Translations under genes and position numbers: made by a program
Notes under the pieces: model-generated
Told to the model about the DNA's origin: nothing
Databases searched by the model: none
What the model saw: the letters and a program-made list of their open reading frames with translations, nothing else
From: JAWKRB01 sp041389885
GTDB lineage: Bacteria; Myxococcota_A; Polyangia; Polyangiales; Ga0077539
Assembly: GCA_041389885.1 (NCBI GenBank)
Contig: JAWKRB010000033.1
Coordinates: 1 to 64,000 of the forward strand
Direction of reading: 5' to 3'
DNA: 64,000 nt
Shown here: piece after piece, positions 35,854 through 49,734 of the stretch
Position numbering within the stretch: the first letter of the stretch is position 1
How the letters are laid out: each line of letters opens with the position of its first letter

Positions 35854-37206
35854 TCAGCTCATCAGCACGAGCTCCTCGGCGGACGTGGGGTGAATCGCCA
35901 CCGTCGCGTCGAGGTCGGCCTTGCGCGCGCGGAGCTTCACCGCCACCGCGAAGCCCTGCAAGATCTCGTCGGCCGCCGCGCCGATCAGGTGCACGCCCAC
36001 CACCCGCTCCTCGCCGCCCACGCACACGAGCTTCATCAAGGTCTGCTCGTCGCGCCCCGCGAGGGCGCCGAGCATCGGGCGAAACCTGCTGCGGTACACC
36101 CGCACGGCGTCGCCGTGGCGCGCCCGCGCCTGGTCTTCACCCAGGCCCACGGAGCCGATGGGCGGGTGCGAGAAGATCACCGTGGGGATGTTCTCGAAGT
36201 CCATCTTCGACTCGCTGCGGCCGCCGAAGAGCCGGTCGATGAGCCGCCGCGCGGTGGCGATGGCCACGGGCGTGAGGGCGGGCGCCGCGGTGACGTCGCC
36301 CACGGCGTAGACCCCGGGCGCCGAGGTCTCCTGCCACGCGTCGACGCGCACGAAGCCGTTGGCGTCGAGGGCGACCGCGGCCTCGTCGAGGCCCAGGTCG
36401 GCGGTGTTGGGCGCGCGTCCGATGGCCCAGAGCACCCGGTCGAAGCCCCCCACCACCTCGCCGCTCTGGCAGTGCACCTCGAGCCCCGCCGCGGTCTGGT
36501 GCACGTCGTCGAGCTCGTGCTTGAGGATCACCTCGACGCCGCGGGTCTCCATGGCCTTGAGCAGCGCGCCGGCGATCTCGGGGTCGAAGGCGCTGAGCAG
36601 CCGCTCGCCGCGCACGAAGACCACCACCTCCGAGCCCAGCGCGCGGAGCACGCCCGCGAGCTCCACGGCGATGTACCCGCCGCCGACGATCGCCACGCGC
36701 CGCGGGGCCTCGCGGAGCTCGAAGAACCCGTTGGAGTCGCACCCGAGGGACTGCCCTGAGATGTCAGGGCGCCGCGGGTGCGCGCCGGTCGCGAGGAGCA
36801 CCCGCGGCGCGGTGTACGCCTGCCCGTCGGCGACGAGGGTGTGGGCGTCGGTGAAGCGCGCGCGGGCGGGGAGGAGGGTGATCCCCAGCTCGTCGAAGCG
36901 GCGGCGGTAGCTCCCGTGGATGTTCTGGATGTACCGCTCGCGGCGGGCGATGAAGGCGCCCCAGTCGAGGCGCCCCGGCGTCGTCGCGAAGCCCACCTCC
37001 GCCGCGAGGACCTGCGCCTCGGCGAGCTCCGCGGCGAGCCACATGGCTTTTTTAGGCACGCAGCCCACGTTCACGCAGGTGCCGCCCAGGGCGCCGTCGT
37101 CGAAGACCGCCACCCGCGCGCCGTGCCGCGACGCGCGAATCGCGCCCGCGATGCCGCCGCTGCCGGCGCCCACCACGAGGAGGTCGTAGCGCTCGGGGGC
37201 GGTCAT
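35854..37206 (-). CDS. gor: Glutathione-disulfide reductase
   Basis: 450-aa FAD/NADPH disulfide reductase. The FAD site is in LLVVGAGSGGIAGAIRASR, the redox disulfide in GGTCVNVGCVPKKAMW, the NAD(P)-binding motif in VAIVGGGYIAVELAGVL, and YAVGDVT marks the second FAD segment. The C-terminal dimer interface ends in AIHPTSAEELV, where the conserved HPT His is the active-site base of the partner subunit. The start at 37206 overlaps the stop of the upstream gene (ATGA), so the two are co-transcribed. It keeps glutathione reduced. A related dihydrolipoamide-type enzyme is excluded by the HPTSAEE and CVNVGCVPKK pattern. Confidence 0.93.
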   Translation of the reverse strand: MTAPERYDLLVVGAGSGGIAGAIRASRHGARVAVFDDGALGGTCVNVGCVPKKAMWLAAELAEAQVLAAEVGFATTPGRLDWGAFIARRERYIQNIHGSYRRRFDELGITLLPARARFTDAHTLVADGQAYTAPRVLLATGAHPRRPDISGQSLGCDSNGFFELREAPRRVAIVGGGYIAVELAGVLRALGSEVVVFVRGERLLSAFDPEIAGALLKAMETRGVEVILKHELDDVHQTAAGLEVHCQSGEVVGGFDRVLWAIGRAPNTADLGLDEAAVALDANGFVRVDAWQETSAPGVYAVGDVTAAPALTPVAIATARRLIDRLFGGRSESKMDFENIPTVIFSHPPIGSVGLGEDQARARHGDAVRVYRSRFRPMLGALAGRDEQTLMKLVCVGGEERVVGVHLIGAAADEILQGFAVAVKLRARKADLDATVAIHPTSAEELVLMS

Positions 37207-38261
37207 TCGGCGTCCTTCCAGCGGAGGTGCACGCCGCGGGCGCCGAGCTCTCGCTCGAAGAACGCGTAGGCCTCGGGGTCGGCGCCGACGCGCTCCAGCG
37301 GGAGCACGCCGGTCTGGCGCAGCCCTCCCCGCGCCACGAGCTGCGCGGTCACCGAGGTCGTGAGCGCGGTGGTGCGGGCCATCGCCGTGAGCCCCGCGGC
37401 GGGGTCGGCGCGGTCGGTCATGGTCATCACGGAGGTCTTGTCTCCCCGGCGCACGCGCACCACGAGGGCGACGAGGTCTTGAGGGTCGTCGACGACGCAG
37501 CGGGCGCGAAAGGTGTCGACGAAGGTCCCGGCGTCGACGAGGGGGCGCACGGCGGCGACGTGCCCCGGCCAGCGGAGGGTCTTCTCTTCGAGGCTGGCCA
37601 CCTGGGGCAGGGTGTCGAGGAGGGTGCGGAGCCCGTCGGAGAGAAAGGCCTCCATGTCGCCCACGCCGTCGACCGCGAGGGCCTCGAGCTCGGAGAACAC
37701 CGGGAGGGTCACCCGCGCCCCGCCTCGCACGATGCGCGCGGGGCGCACGTACTCTTCGAGGAGGTCGGGGAGCGACCAGGTGACCACGTAGCCGTAGGGC
37801 CGATCGCGGTCCTGCGCGACGCCGCCGACGTAGATGGTGAGGGCGTCGACGGGGCCTCGCGCCGCGGCGTGGCCGCAGACGAGGTGCGAGAGCCCCGGCG
37901 CCAGGCCCGCGTCGGGCACGATCGCGACGCCCGCCGCCTGCGCCGCCGCGTCGAGGCGCAGCGGGTCCTCCGCGCAGAAGCTCCCGTCCACCAGCGGGCG
38001 CCGCGCCTCCACCGCCGCCTCCATCACCGAGTACCCGAGGACCGACGGGAGCGCGCCGACCGCGAGGTCCTGCTCGGCCATGCGCCGCGCGAGGGCCGAG
38101 GTGTCGGAGAGGTCCATCTCCTCCCAGGAGAGGTTGGGCAGGTCGGGGAGCCTCGGCGCGCGGAGGTCGCCGACGACGACCCGCGCGGCGGGGAGGGAGC
38201 GAGCGAGGTCTGACGCCATCACGCGGCCCTGTTGGCCGCCACCGAGCACGAGGATCTTCAT
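37203..38261 (-). CDS. Saccharopine dehydrogenase-like oxidoreductase
   Basis: 352-aa protein with a Rossmann N terminus (MKILVLGGGQQGRVMASDLA), a second region with ALPSVLGYSVMEAAVEA and PDAGLAPGLSHLVCGHAAAR, and a C-terminal domain with YVVTWSLPDLLEEYVRPARI. This is the layout of saccharopine dehydrogenase family reductases, some of which act in lysine or carboxynorspermidine metabolism. The substrate cannot be assigned. It starts at 38261; a longer frame to 38360 lacks support. Coupled to the downstream glutathione reductase. Confidence 0.85.
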   Translation of the reverse strand: MKILVLGGGQQGRVMASDLARSLPAARVVVGDLRAPRLPDLPNLSWEEMDLSDTSALARRMAEQDLAVGALPSVLGYSVMEAAVEARRPLVDGSFCAEDPLRLDAAAQAAGVAIVPDAGLAPGLSHLVCGHAAARGPVDALTIYVGGVAQDRDRPYGYVVTWSLPDLLEEYVRPARIVRGGARVTLPVFSELEALAVDGVGDMEAFLSDGLRTLLDTLPQVASLEEKTLRWPGHVAAVRPLVDAGTFVDTFRARCVVDDPQDLVALVVRVRRGDKTSVMTMTDRADPAAGLTAMARTTALTTSVTAQLVARGGLRQTGVLPLERVGADPEAYAFFERELGARGVHLRWKDAE

Positions 38262-38367
38262 GGTGCGGCCCGGGACTGTACCCCAGCGCGCCCGAACCCG
38301 AACGGCCCGCGCAACATTCCCCGCACCGTGGCTTTTCGCCCCGCGGGTATGAGTCCACACTGGCGGG

Positions 38368-42713
<4,346 letters not shown>

Positions 42714-42730
42714 GCGGCGGAGGAGAGACC

Positions 42731-45700
42731 ATGACCCCACGAAGCCGACGAAGCTCCTCCCTGCTCTCCGCGTCGCTGCTCGCAGCGATCGCGGCGTGCT
42801 CCCCCAACGCCGTCCCCCTGGACGTGCCCAGCACCCCGACCGACGCCGCCCTGGACGTGTCCATGGACGCGGCCCCGACCTGTCCCACCGGGCAGGTGCT
42901 CTGCGGCGGCCGCTGCGTCGACCTCATGGGCAACGCGAACCACTGCGGCGCCTGCGGCCGCGACTGCGGCACCGCGCAGCACTGCGTCATGGGCGCCTGC
43001 GAGGCCGTGTGCCCCACCGGGCAGATCGCCTGCACCGACGGCCCCGCCGACGCGGGCGGCGCGTCTCGCTGCGCGCTGCCCTCCACCGACCGCCTCCACT
43101 GCGGCCAGTGCGGCAACGCGTGCCCCAGCGGGCAGGTGTGCTCGATGGGCGCGTGCTCCTCAACTGCGCGTCGAACCTCGCGACCTGCGGGACCGGCAGC
43201 GCGCGGGCCTGCGCGGACCTCCAGCGCGACGACCGCAACTGCGGCGCCTGCGACCGGGCGTGCGCGCCAGGGCAGTCCTGCGCGATGGGCGCGTGCGTGA
43301 CCTCGTGCCCCAGCGGGCAGACCGCCTGCGGGGGCGGAGACGGCGGCGCGGGCCTCTGCGTCGACCTCCAGCGCGACGGCGCCAACTGCGGCGCCTGCGG
43401 CACCGCGTGCATGAGCGGGCAGGCGTGCGTCGCGGGCATGTGCGTCACCTCGTGCCCCGGCGCGCAGGTCAACTGCGGCGGCTCGTGCCGCGACACCCTC
43501 AGCGACCCGCTGAACTGCGGCGCCTGCGGCACCGCGTGCATGAGCGGACAGGTCTGCGTGAGCGGCATGTGCGTCACGAGCTGCCCCATGGGGCAGTCGG
43601 CCTGCGGCGGTGACAACAGCGGCCCCAGCGTGTGCGCCGACCTCCAGAGCGACCGCGCCCACTGCGGCATGTGCCGCACGGCCTGCGCGAGCGGGCAGGT
43701 GTGCAACGCGGGCATGTGCGTGACCTCCTGCGGCGCGGGGCTCACCGACTGCAGCGGGTCGTGCCGCGACCTCCAGAGCGACCGCGCCCACTGCGGCATG
43801 TGCGGGAGCACCTGCGCCAGCGGGCAGGTGTGCTCCGGCGGCATGTGCGTCACGAGCTGCCCCGACGGAGCAGACCGACTGCGCGGGCTCGTGCCGCGAC
43901 ACCCAGAGCGACCGCGCCCACTGCGGCATGTGCGGCAACACCTGCGCCAGCGGGCAGGTGTGCTCCGCGGGCATGTGCGTGACCTCGTGCCCCAGCGGGC
44001 AGACCGACTGCAACGGGTCGTGCCGCGACACCCAGAGCGACGGCGACCACTGCGGCATGTGCGGCAACGCCTGCGCCAGCGGGCAGGTGTGCTCCGGCGG
44101 CGCCTGCGTGACCTCCTGCGGCGCGGGGCTCACCGAGTGCGCGGGCTCGTGCCGCGACACCCAGAGCGACCGCGCCCACTGCGGCATGTGCGGCAACACC
44201 TGCGCGGCGGGGCAGGTCTGCTCCGCGGGCATGTGCGTGACCTCCTGCGCGACCGGGCAGACCGAGTGCGCGGGCTCGTGCCGGAGGACCTTCAGAGCGA
44301 CCGCGCCCGCTGCGGCATGTGCGGCAACGTCTGCGCGAGCGGGCAGGTGTGCTCCGGCGGCACCTGCGTGGTCTCGTGCAGCGCGGGGCTCACCAACTGC
44401 TCGGGCTCGTGCCGCGACACCCAGAGCGACCGCGCCCACTGCGGCGTGTGCGGCAACGCCTGCGCCAGCGGGCAGGTGTGCTCGGCGGCACCTGCGTGAC
44501 CTCGTGCCCGCGGGCAGACCGACTGCGGCAGGTCGTGCCGCGACACCCAGAGCGACGGCGACCACTGCGGCATGTGCGGGCGCGTCTGCGCCAGCGGGCA
44601 GGTGTGCTCCGGCGGCACCTGCGTGACCTCCTGCGCCGCGGGCCTGAGCGACTGCGGCGGGTCGTGCAGGGACCTCCAGAGCGACCGCGGGCACTGCGGC
44701 GTGTGCGGGCGCGTCTGCGCCAGCGGGCAGGTGTGCAGCGCCGGCGCCTGCGTGACCTCGTGCGCCACGGGGCTCAACGACTGCAGCGGGTCGTGCAGGG
44801 ACCTCCAGAGCGACCGCGGGCACTGCGGCATGTGCGGGCGCGTCTGCGCCAGCGGGCAGGTGTGCTCCGGCGGCACCTGCGTGGTCTCGTGCACCGCGGG
44901 GCTCACCAACTGCTCGGGCTCGTGCCGCGACGTGCAGAACGACCGCGCGCACTGCGGCATGTGCGGGCGCGCCTGCGCGACCGGGCAGGTGTGCGCGGCG
45001 GGCATGTGCGTGACCTCGTGCACCGCGGGGCTCACCGACTGCGGCGGCTCGTGCCGCGACGTGCAGAGCGACAACGCGAACTGCGGCGCCTGCGGGCGCG
45101 CCTGCGCCGCGGGGCAGGTGTGCTCCGCCGGCGCCTGCGTGACCTCCTGCGCCGCGGGGCAGACCAACTGCACGGGCTCGTGCAGGGACCTCCAGAGCGA
45201 CCGCGCCCACTGCGGCGCCTGCGGACGCGTCTGCGCCAGCGGGCAGCGATGCTCCTCGGGCGTGTGCGTGACCTCGTGCGCGACCGGGCAGACCGACTGC
45301 TCGGGCTCGTGCAGGGACCTCCAGACCGACCGCGCCCACTGCGGCGCCTGCGGACGCGTCTGCGCCAGCGGGCAGGTGTGCAGCGCGGGCGCCTGCGTGG
45401 TCTCGTGCGTGGCCGGACAGACCAACTGCTCGGGCACCTGCCGTGACCTCACCAGCGACGGCGCCCACTGCGGCGCCTGCGGGCGAGCCTGCGCCGCGGG
45501 GCAGGTGTGCTCCGGCAGCGCCTGCGTGGTGAGCTGCGCGACCGGGCAGACCGACTGCTCGGGCTCGTGCAGAGACCTCCAGACCGACCGCACGAACTGC
45601 GGCGCCTGCGGGCGCGCCTGCGCCAGCGGGCAGGTGTGCAGCGCGGGCGCCTGCGTGGTCTCGTGCGCCACGGGGCAGACCAACTGCTCGGGCACCTGCC

Positions 45701-46311
45701 GCGACCCCACCAGCGACGAGGCGCACTGCGGCATGTGCGGGCGCGCCTGCGCCAGCGGGCAGGTGTGCTCCAACTCCGCCTGCGTGGTGAGCTGCGCCAC
45801 GGGGCAGACCAACTGCTCGGGCACCTGCCGCGACCTGCGCAACGACCGCACGAACTGCGGCGCCTGCGGACGCGTCTGCGCCAGCGGGCAGGTGTGCGCC
45901 AACTCCGCCTGCGTGGTGAGCTGCGCCACGGGGCAGACCAACTGCTCGGGCACCTGCCGCGACCTCACCAGCGACCGCACGAACTGCGGCGCCTGCGGAC
46001 GCGTCTGCGCCAGCGGGCAGGTGTGCGCCAACTCCGCCTGCGTGGTGAGCTGCGCCACGGGGCAGACCAACTGCTCGGGCACCTGCCGCGACCTGCAGAC
46101 CGACAACAACCACTGCGGCGCGTGCGGGCGCGTCTGCGCGACGGGCACGCTGTGCAGCAACGGGTCCTGCGCGCTGACCTGCGGCGCGGGCATCACCAAC
46201 TGCTCGGGCACCTGCCGCGACCTCACCAGCGACCGCGCGAACTGCGGCGCCTGCGGCCGCGCTTGCGGCTCGCTCCAGACCTGCCGCGCGAGCGTCTGCG
46301 TCAACCTCTGA
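42731..46311 (+). pseudogene. Second giant Cys-rich repeat lipoprotein, several frameshifts
   Basis: Tandem paralogue of the preceding gene, starting 17 bp after it with a strong GGAGGAGAG Shine-Dalgarno. The signal peptide runs MTPRSRRSSSLLSASLLAAI with AAC as lipobox. It has about 26 copies of the 129-bp module and ends with CGRACGSLQTCRASVCVNL, with no discoidin domain. Breaks at about 43158, 43866, 44285, 44488 and 44508 move the reading frame. From 44510 to 46311 it is open and well conserved. Several breaks are missing bases in C or G runs (near 44485 and 44510). The protein would be about 1,190 aa if intact. Role unknown; likely a surface or matrix component. Confidence 0.8.
42880..46300 (+). 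repeat. 129-bp tandem repeat array B
   Basis: About 26 copies of the same 129-bp unit. Two adjacent copies at 45843-45965 and 45972-46094 are identical by eye over 123 bp, indicating recent duplication by slippage or unequal exchange. Confidence 0.85.
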
Positions 46312-46387
46312 GACCTCTCGTCCCACGCCGCCTGGGCGCGCGAACGTTGACAACGCGGCGCCTCGGCGGCTCTTCTCCCGCGCCGCG

Positions 46388-47428
46388 ATGGCTGCTCCCC
46401 GCACACGCTTCACCCTGATCGACGGCCTGCGCGGCGTCGCGGCGGTGAGCGTGATGATCTACCACTACTGCAACGGCGACATGCGGCCGTACCTCGCGCA
46501 GGTGATCCCCGCGTGGACGCTCTTCGCCGCCCGCAAGGGGTGGATCGGCGTGCAGGTCTTCTTCGTGCTCTCGGGCTTCGTCATCGCCTACGCCATCGGG
46601 CGACGCGAGATGACCCTCGGGGGCGCCGCGCGCTTCGCGCTCCGTCGGCAGGTGCGCCTCGACCCGCCATACTGGGTCTCCATCGCGCTCTCCTGCGCGT
46701 GGCTCTGGGGCTGGAAGCTCAGCCTCCACGACCACCGCTGGACCCCCTCGTGGACCAACGTCCTCGCCCACGTGACCTACCTCCAGGGGATCCTACAGAT
46801 CCGCCCGATTCAGCCCGTGTACTGGACCCTCGCCATCGAGGTGCAGTTCTACATGGTCTTCGTCGCGGTCCTCGCGGCGCTGCGGCGCGCGCCCTGGCTC
46901 GCGCCCTGGGCGCTCCTCGGCAGCGGCCTGTACTCCCTCGACCTCGCGACGCACTGGCGCGTGCCGACCTACTGGTTCGCGCACCACTGGTACATGTTCG
47001 CGCTCGGAGCCCTCACCTGGTGGCGCCTCGACAAGCGCCTGCACCCGCTGCCCCACGCGGCCTTCATCGCCTGGGTGGCCTACAACGCCTTCAAGTTCGG
47101 TCGCCTCGAGCCCGCCGCGGCGGCCCTGGTGGCCACGCTGATCACCGTCGCTGGCGTGTACGACCGCCTGGGGCGATGGCTCGACCTCCGCTGGCTGCAG
47201 TTCCTCGGCGCGGTGAGCTACGGGATCTACCTCCTGCACCCGCTCACCGGCGCGCAGCTCCGCTGGGTGCTGACCGCGGTGATGGGCTCGTGGCGCAGCC
47301 CCGCGGGCGCGCTCGCGGTGGTGACGCTCTCGTCGATCGCGACCCTCGGCTGCGCGTGGCTGCTGCACATCGCCGTCGAGAAGCCCGCGATGCGCCTGGC
47401 CGCGCGCATCCGCTGGGACAAGCGCTGA
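46388..47428 (+). CDS. OafA/YrhL-type acyltransferase (acyltransferase 3 family)
   Basis: 346-aa integral membrane protein. Family features: TLIDGLRGVAAVSVMIYHY with the catalytic-type His, GWIGVQVFFVLSGFVIAY, the RRQVRLDPPYWVSIAL motif (R-x-R-P type), and VYWTLAIEVQFYMVF. About ten helices. These enzymes O-acylate surface sugars or lipids. It starts 77 bp after the repeat protein gene. Substrate unknown; modification of surface glycans is the usual role. Confidence 0.9.
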   Translation: MAAPRTRFTLIDGLRGVAAVSVMIYHYCNGDMRPYLAQVIPAWTLFAARKGWIGVQVFFVLSGFVIAYAIGRREMTLGGAARFALRRQVRLDPPYWVSIALSCAWLWGWKLSLHDHRWTPSWTNVLAHVTYLQGILQIRPIQPVYWTLAIEVQFYMVFVAVLAALRRAPWLAPWALLGSGLYSLDLATHWRVPTYWFAHHWYMFALGALTWWRLDKRLHPLPHAAFIAWVAYNAFKFGRLEPAAAALVATLITVAGVYDRLGRWLDLRWLQFLGAVSYGIYLLHPLTGAQLRWVLTAVMGSWRSPAGALAVVTLSSIATLGCAWLLHIAVEKPAMRLAARIRWDKR

Positions 47429-47521
47429 GGACGCGAAGCGCGCCTCGGGGTCACGCGGGGCGCAGAGGCGTGCGTCGCGTCGCTCGAGACTCGGGTGTGA
47501 CCTGGAAGGGGTTCGTCTCGA

Positions 47522-47944
47522 TCACTTCACGGCGTCGTAGCCGCGCTCGGCGTCGGGGCCGCTCGCGGTCGGGAGCCCGGCGCCCGACCAGCCGACCTCT
47601 TGCACGCGGCCGAAGGCGTCGCGAGCGCCGTCCCAGCCCGCGCGCTGGTCGACGAGCTGGGTGTACCCCGCGGCCTCGAGGGCCTCGGCGGCGCGCATGC
47701 TGCGCCCCCCCGAGCGGCAGCCCAGGAGCAGCCGCGCGTCCTTGGGGAACCGCTTGGACATCACCGCGAGGAAGTCAGGGTTGGGCTGCATCGTGCCGTT
47801 CACGGCGTGGGCCCAGGGGATGTTGTACGCCCCCGCGGGGTGCCCCGCCTCGAACTCGGGCACGGAGCGAACGTCGACGAAGGTGTAGCCCTCTTCACCG
47901 ACGAGGCGGAGGGCTTCTTGAGGAGAGACACGCTGGATCGTCAT
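47522..47944 (-). CDS. Rhodanese-domain sulfurtransferase
   Basis: 140-aa single-domain rhodanese. The active-site Cys is in LLLGCRSGGRSMRAAEALEA; the substrate loop (CRSGGR) and the strand VDVRSVPEFEAGHPAGAYNIP are typical. Rhodaneses transfer sulfane sulfur. No signal peptide, so cytoplasmic. Precedes, on the same strand, the universal stress protein gene by 33 bp. Confidence 0.9.
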   Translation of the reverse strand: MTIQRVSPQEALRLVGEEGYTFVDVRSVPEFEAGHPAGAYNIPWAHAVNGTMQPNPDFLAVMSKRFPKDARLLLGCRSGGRSMRAAEALEAAGYTQLVDQRAGWDGARDAFGRVQEVGWSGAGLPTASGPDAERGYDAVK

Positions 47945-47977
47945 GGCCGTGTCTCTGCTCCCGATCCCTCGGCGTCG

Positions 47978-48400
47978 TCAAGCCGTCGGCTTGACCGTGA
48001 GCACGGAGCACGGCGCGCGACGCACCACGGCCTCGGCCACGCTCCCGAGGATCAGCCGGTCGAGGCCCGTGCGCCCGCGCGTCCCCACGATGAGCAGGTG
48101 CGCCGCAGACTCTCGCGCCCGAGCCACGATGGCGTCGGCGGGAACGCCCTGCACCGCGGCGTACTCCAGGGTGACCCCGCTCGGGTTGGCCCGCTCGCCG
48201 CGCAGCGCCCGCACCATGCGCTGCAGGTCGTCGACGGAGTGCTCCACGAGCCCGAGGCCCGTCGACACGTCTGGCTGAACGGGGATCACCGTGAGCAGCA
48301 GCAGCGACGCCGGCGCCCAGCGCTCCGCCACGCTGAACGCGGCCCCGAGCGCGGCGCGGGAGCAATCGCTGAAATCCAGGGCGACGACGATGCGAAACAA
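47978..48400 (-). CDS. Universal stress protein (UspA family)
   Basis: 140-aa nucleotide-binding protein. A TTG start at 48400 is proposed because it gives the normal N terminus (FRIVVALDFSDCSRAAL); the ATG at 48478 would overlap tatA by 65 bp. The ATP-binding motif is present: GTRGRTGLDRLILGSVAEAV, then SVLTVKP. It lies 13 bp downstream of tatA. Confidence 0.85.
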   Translation of the reverse strand: MFRIVVALDFSDCSRAALGAAFSVAERWAPASLLLLTVIPVQPDVSTGLGLVEHSVDDLQRMVRALRGERANPSGVTLEYAAVQGVPADAIVARARESAAHLLIVGTRGRTGLDRLILGSVAEAVVRRAPCSVLTVKPTA

Positions 48401-48413
48401 GGTCGTCGAAGGC

Positions 48414-48596
48414 TCAGGCGTCGCCGTCTCGAGGGGGCGCAGGCTTGCCGGGGTCTTCGTTGGCCTCACGCAAGCCACGCTTGAGGTTCGAGACGCCCTC
48501 GCCCACCGCCCTGCCGAGCTCAGGGAGCTTCGCGGCGCCGAAGAGCAGCACGATGATCAGACCGACGACGATGAGTTCAGTGGCTCCCATGGGCAC
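48414..48596 (-). CDS. tatA: Sec-independent translocase TatA/E
   Basis: 60-aa protein. One membrane helix (ATELIVVGLIIVLLFGAAKL) is followed by the TatA motif LPELGRAVGEG and an amphipathic helix (VSNLKRGLREANEDPG). TatA forms the protein-conducting pore of the twin-arginine translocase. It has a GTG start with AGGAGG about 6 bp upstream; an ATG two codons later is also possible. TatB and TatC are not in this window. Confidence 0.92.
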   Translation of the reverse strand: MPMGATELIVVGLIIVLLFGAAKLPELGRAVGEGVSNLKRGLREANEDPGKPAPPRDGDA

Positions 48597-48816
48597 CCTG
48601 CGCCTCCTGCGCGCCTCCGGTATAGCACTCCGCGCGCCGCACCACAGGGAAAGTGCAGCACCCGCGCACGACGGCTCCCCGGCCGAGCCGCGACGATCCC
48701 CCCGACCGCTCGGTCGCGCCCGCGCGGAGGGTCATCGCGGCGCCGCCCGAGCGCGGCGTGGAGAGACGCGCGCGCACTCTGCTATGTTGCGCGCCTCACG
48801 GAGAGGACGGAGAGCG

Positions 48817-49506
48817 ATGCGGATGCGTGCCGGACACTGGTTGCTGCTGCTCGGGCTTGGAGGGGCAGGCTGCACGCGGTCGACGCCGCGGCGCGCCCCC
48901 GCGCCCACGCGACCGAGCGACGGAGCGACCGCCGCGCCCGCGACGACCGCCGCGCCCCGCGACCTCCCCGACTCGGGGACCAATTGCCAGCCCAGGGGCG
49001 TCGAGAACACGCCGGAGGCCTGCAACAACCACGTCGACGACGACTGCAACAACCAGGTCGACTGCGCAGACTACGCCTGCGCCTCGGCGCCCAACTGCCG
49101 CGCGGGAGACGCCGCGCCGCCGCGCCACCCCGACTGCGTTCGACGCGGGCCCGAGGACACGCTCGAGGCCTGCACCAACCACATCGACGACGACTGCGAC
49201 AACCAGGTCGACTGCGCAGACTACGCCTGCCGCTCCGTGCCCGGCGTGAACTGCGGCGACGCCGGCTCGACGCCGCCCGGGATGTGCGTTCGACAGGGCC
49301 CCGAGAACACCGCGGAGGCGTGCTCCAACCGCAGCGACGACGACTGCGACGGCCGGATCGACTGCGCAGACAGCGACTGCCCGAGGGAGGCGTGCGCCGC
49401 GCGAGACGCGGGGACCGCAGCCGCTCGCCCCGCCGCCGCGGCCGGGGCGCCGACCCCGACCGCCACCGCGACCGCGACGCCGCCCGCGAGGCCCGCGGCG
49501 CGTTAG
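48817..49506 (+). CDS. MopE-like Asp/Cys-repeat lipoprotein
   Basis: 229-aa predicted lipoprotein (MRMRAGHWLLLLGLGGAGC, GGAG 9 bp upstream of the start at 48817). An Ala/Thr/Pro linker is followed by three copies of a metal-binding type module, CNNHVDDDCNNQVDCADYAC and variants, separated by about 40 residues. An Ala/Pro/Thr tail ends the protein. The motif resembles the MopE-type Asp-rich loop. Divergent from tatA, 220 bp apart. Function unknown. Confidence 0.75.
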   Translation: MRMRAGHWLLLLGLGGAGCTRSTPRRAPAPTRPSDGATAAPATTAAPRDLPDSGTNCQPRGVENTPEACNNHVDDDCNNQVDCADYACASAPNCRAGDAAPPRHPDCVRRGPEDTLEACTNHIDDDCDNQVDCADYACRSVPGVNCGDAGSTPPGMCVRQGPENTAEACSNRSDDDCDGRIDCADSDCPREACAARDAGTAAARPAAAAGAPTPTATATATPPARPAAR

Positions 49507-49734
49507 GGCCTCTCCACAAGGGATTGGAAGGGGGCAACGCGACGGACCCCACGCGGCCGCGCGGTGTGCCCGCGCGACGGCGCGGAGCCCGCCGCCCCGA
49601 TGACCCCAGTGCCTCCCCACAATCGCAGACCCCGCTGCACCCGAACTCGTACAAGGTTCATCCAAGGTTCGCCCAGAGATTTCGGCGGGACGTGATGTCG
49701 TCCAGCCAGACCTTGAACATGGAGTGAACAACCG

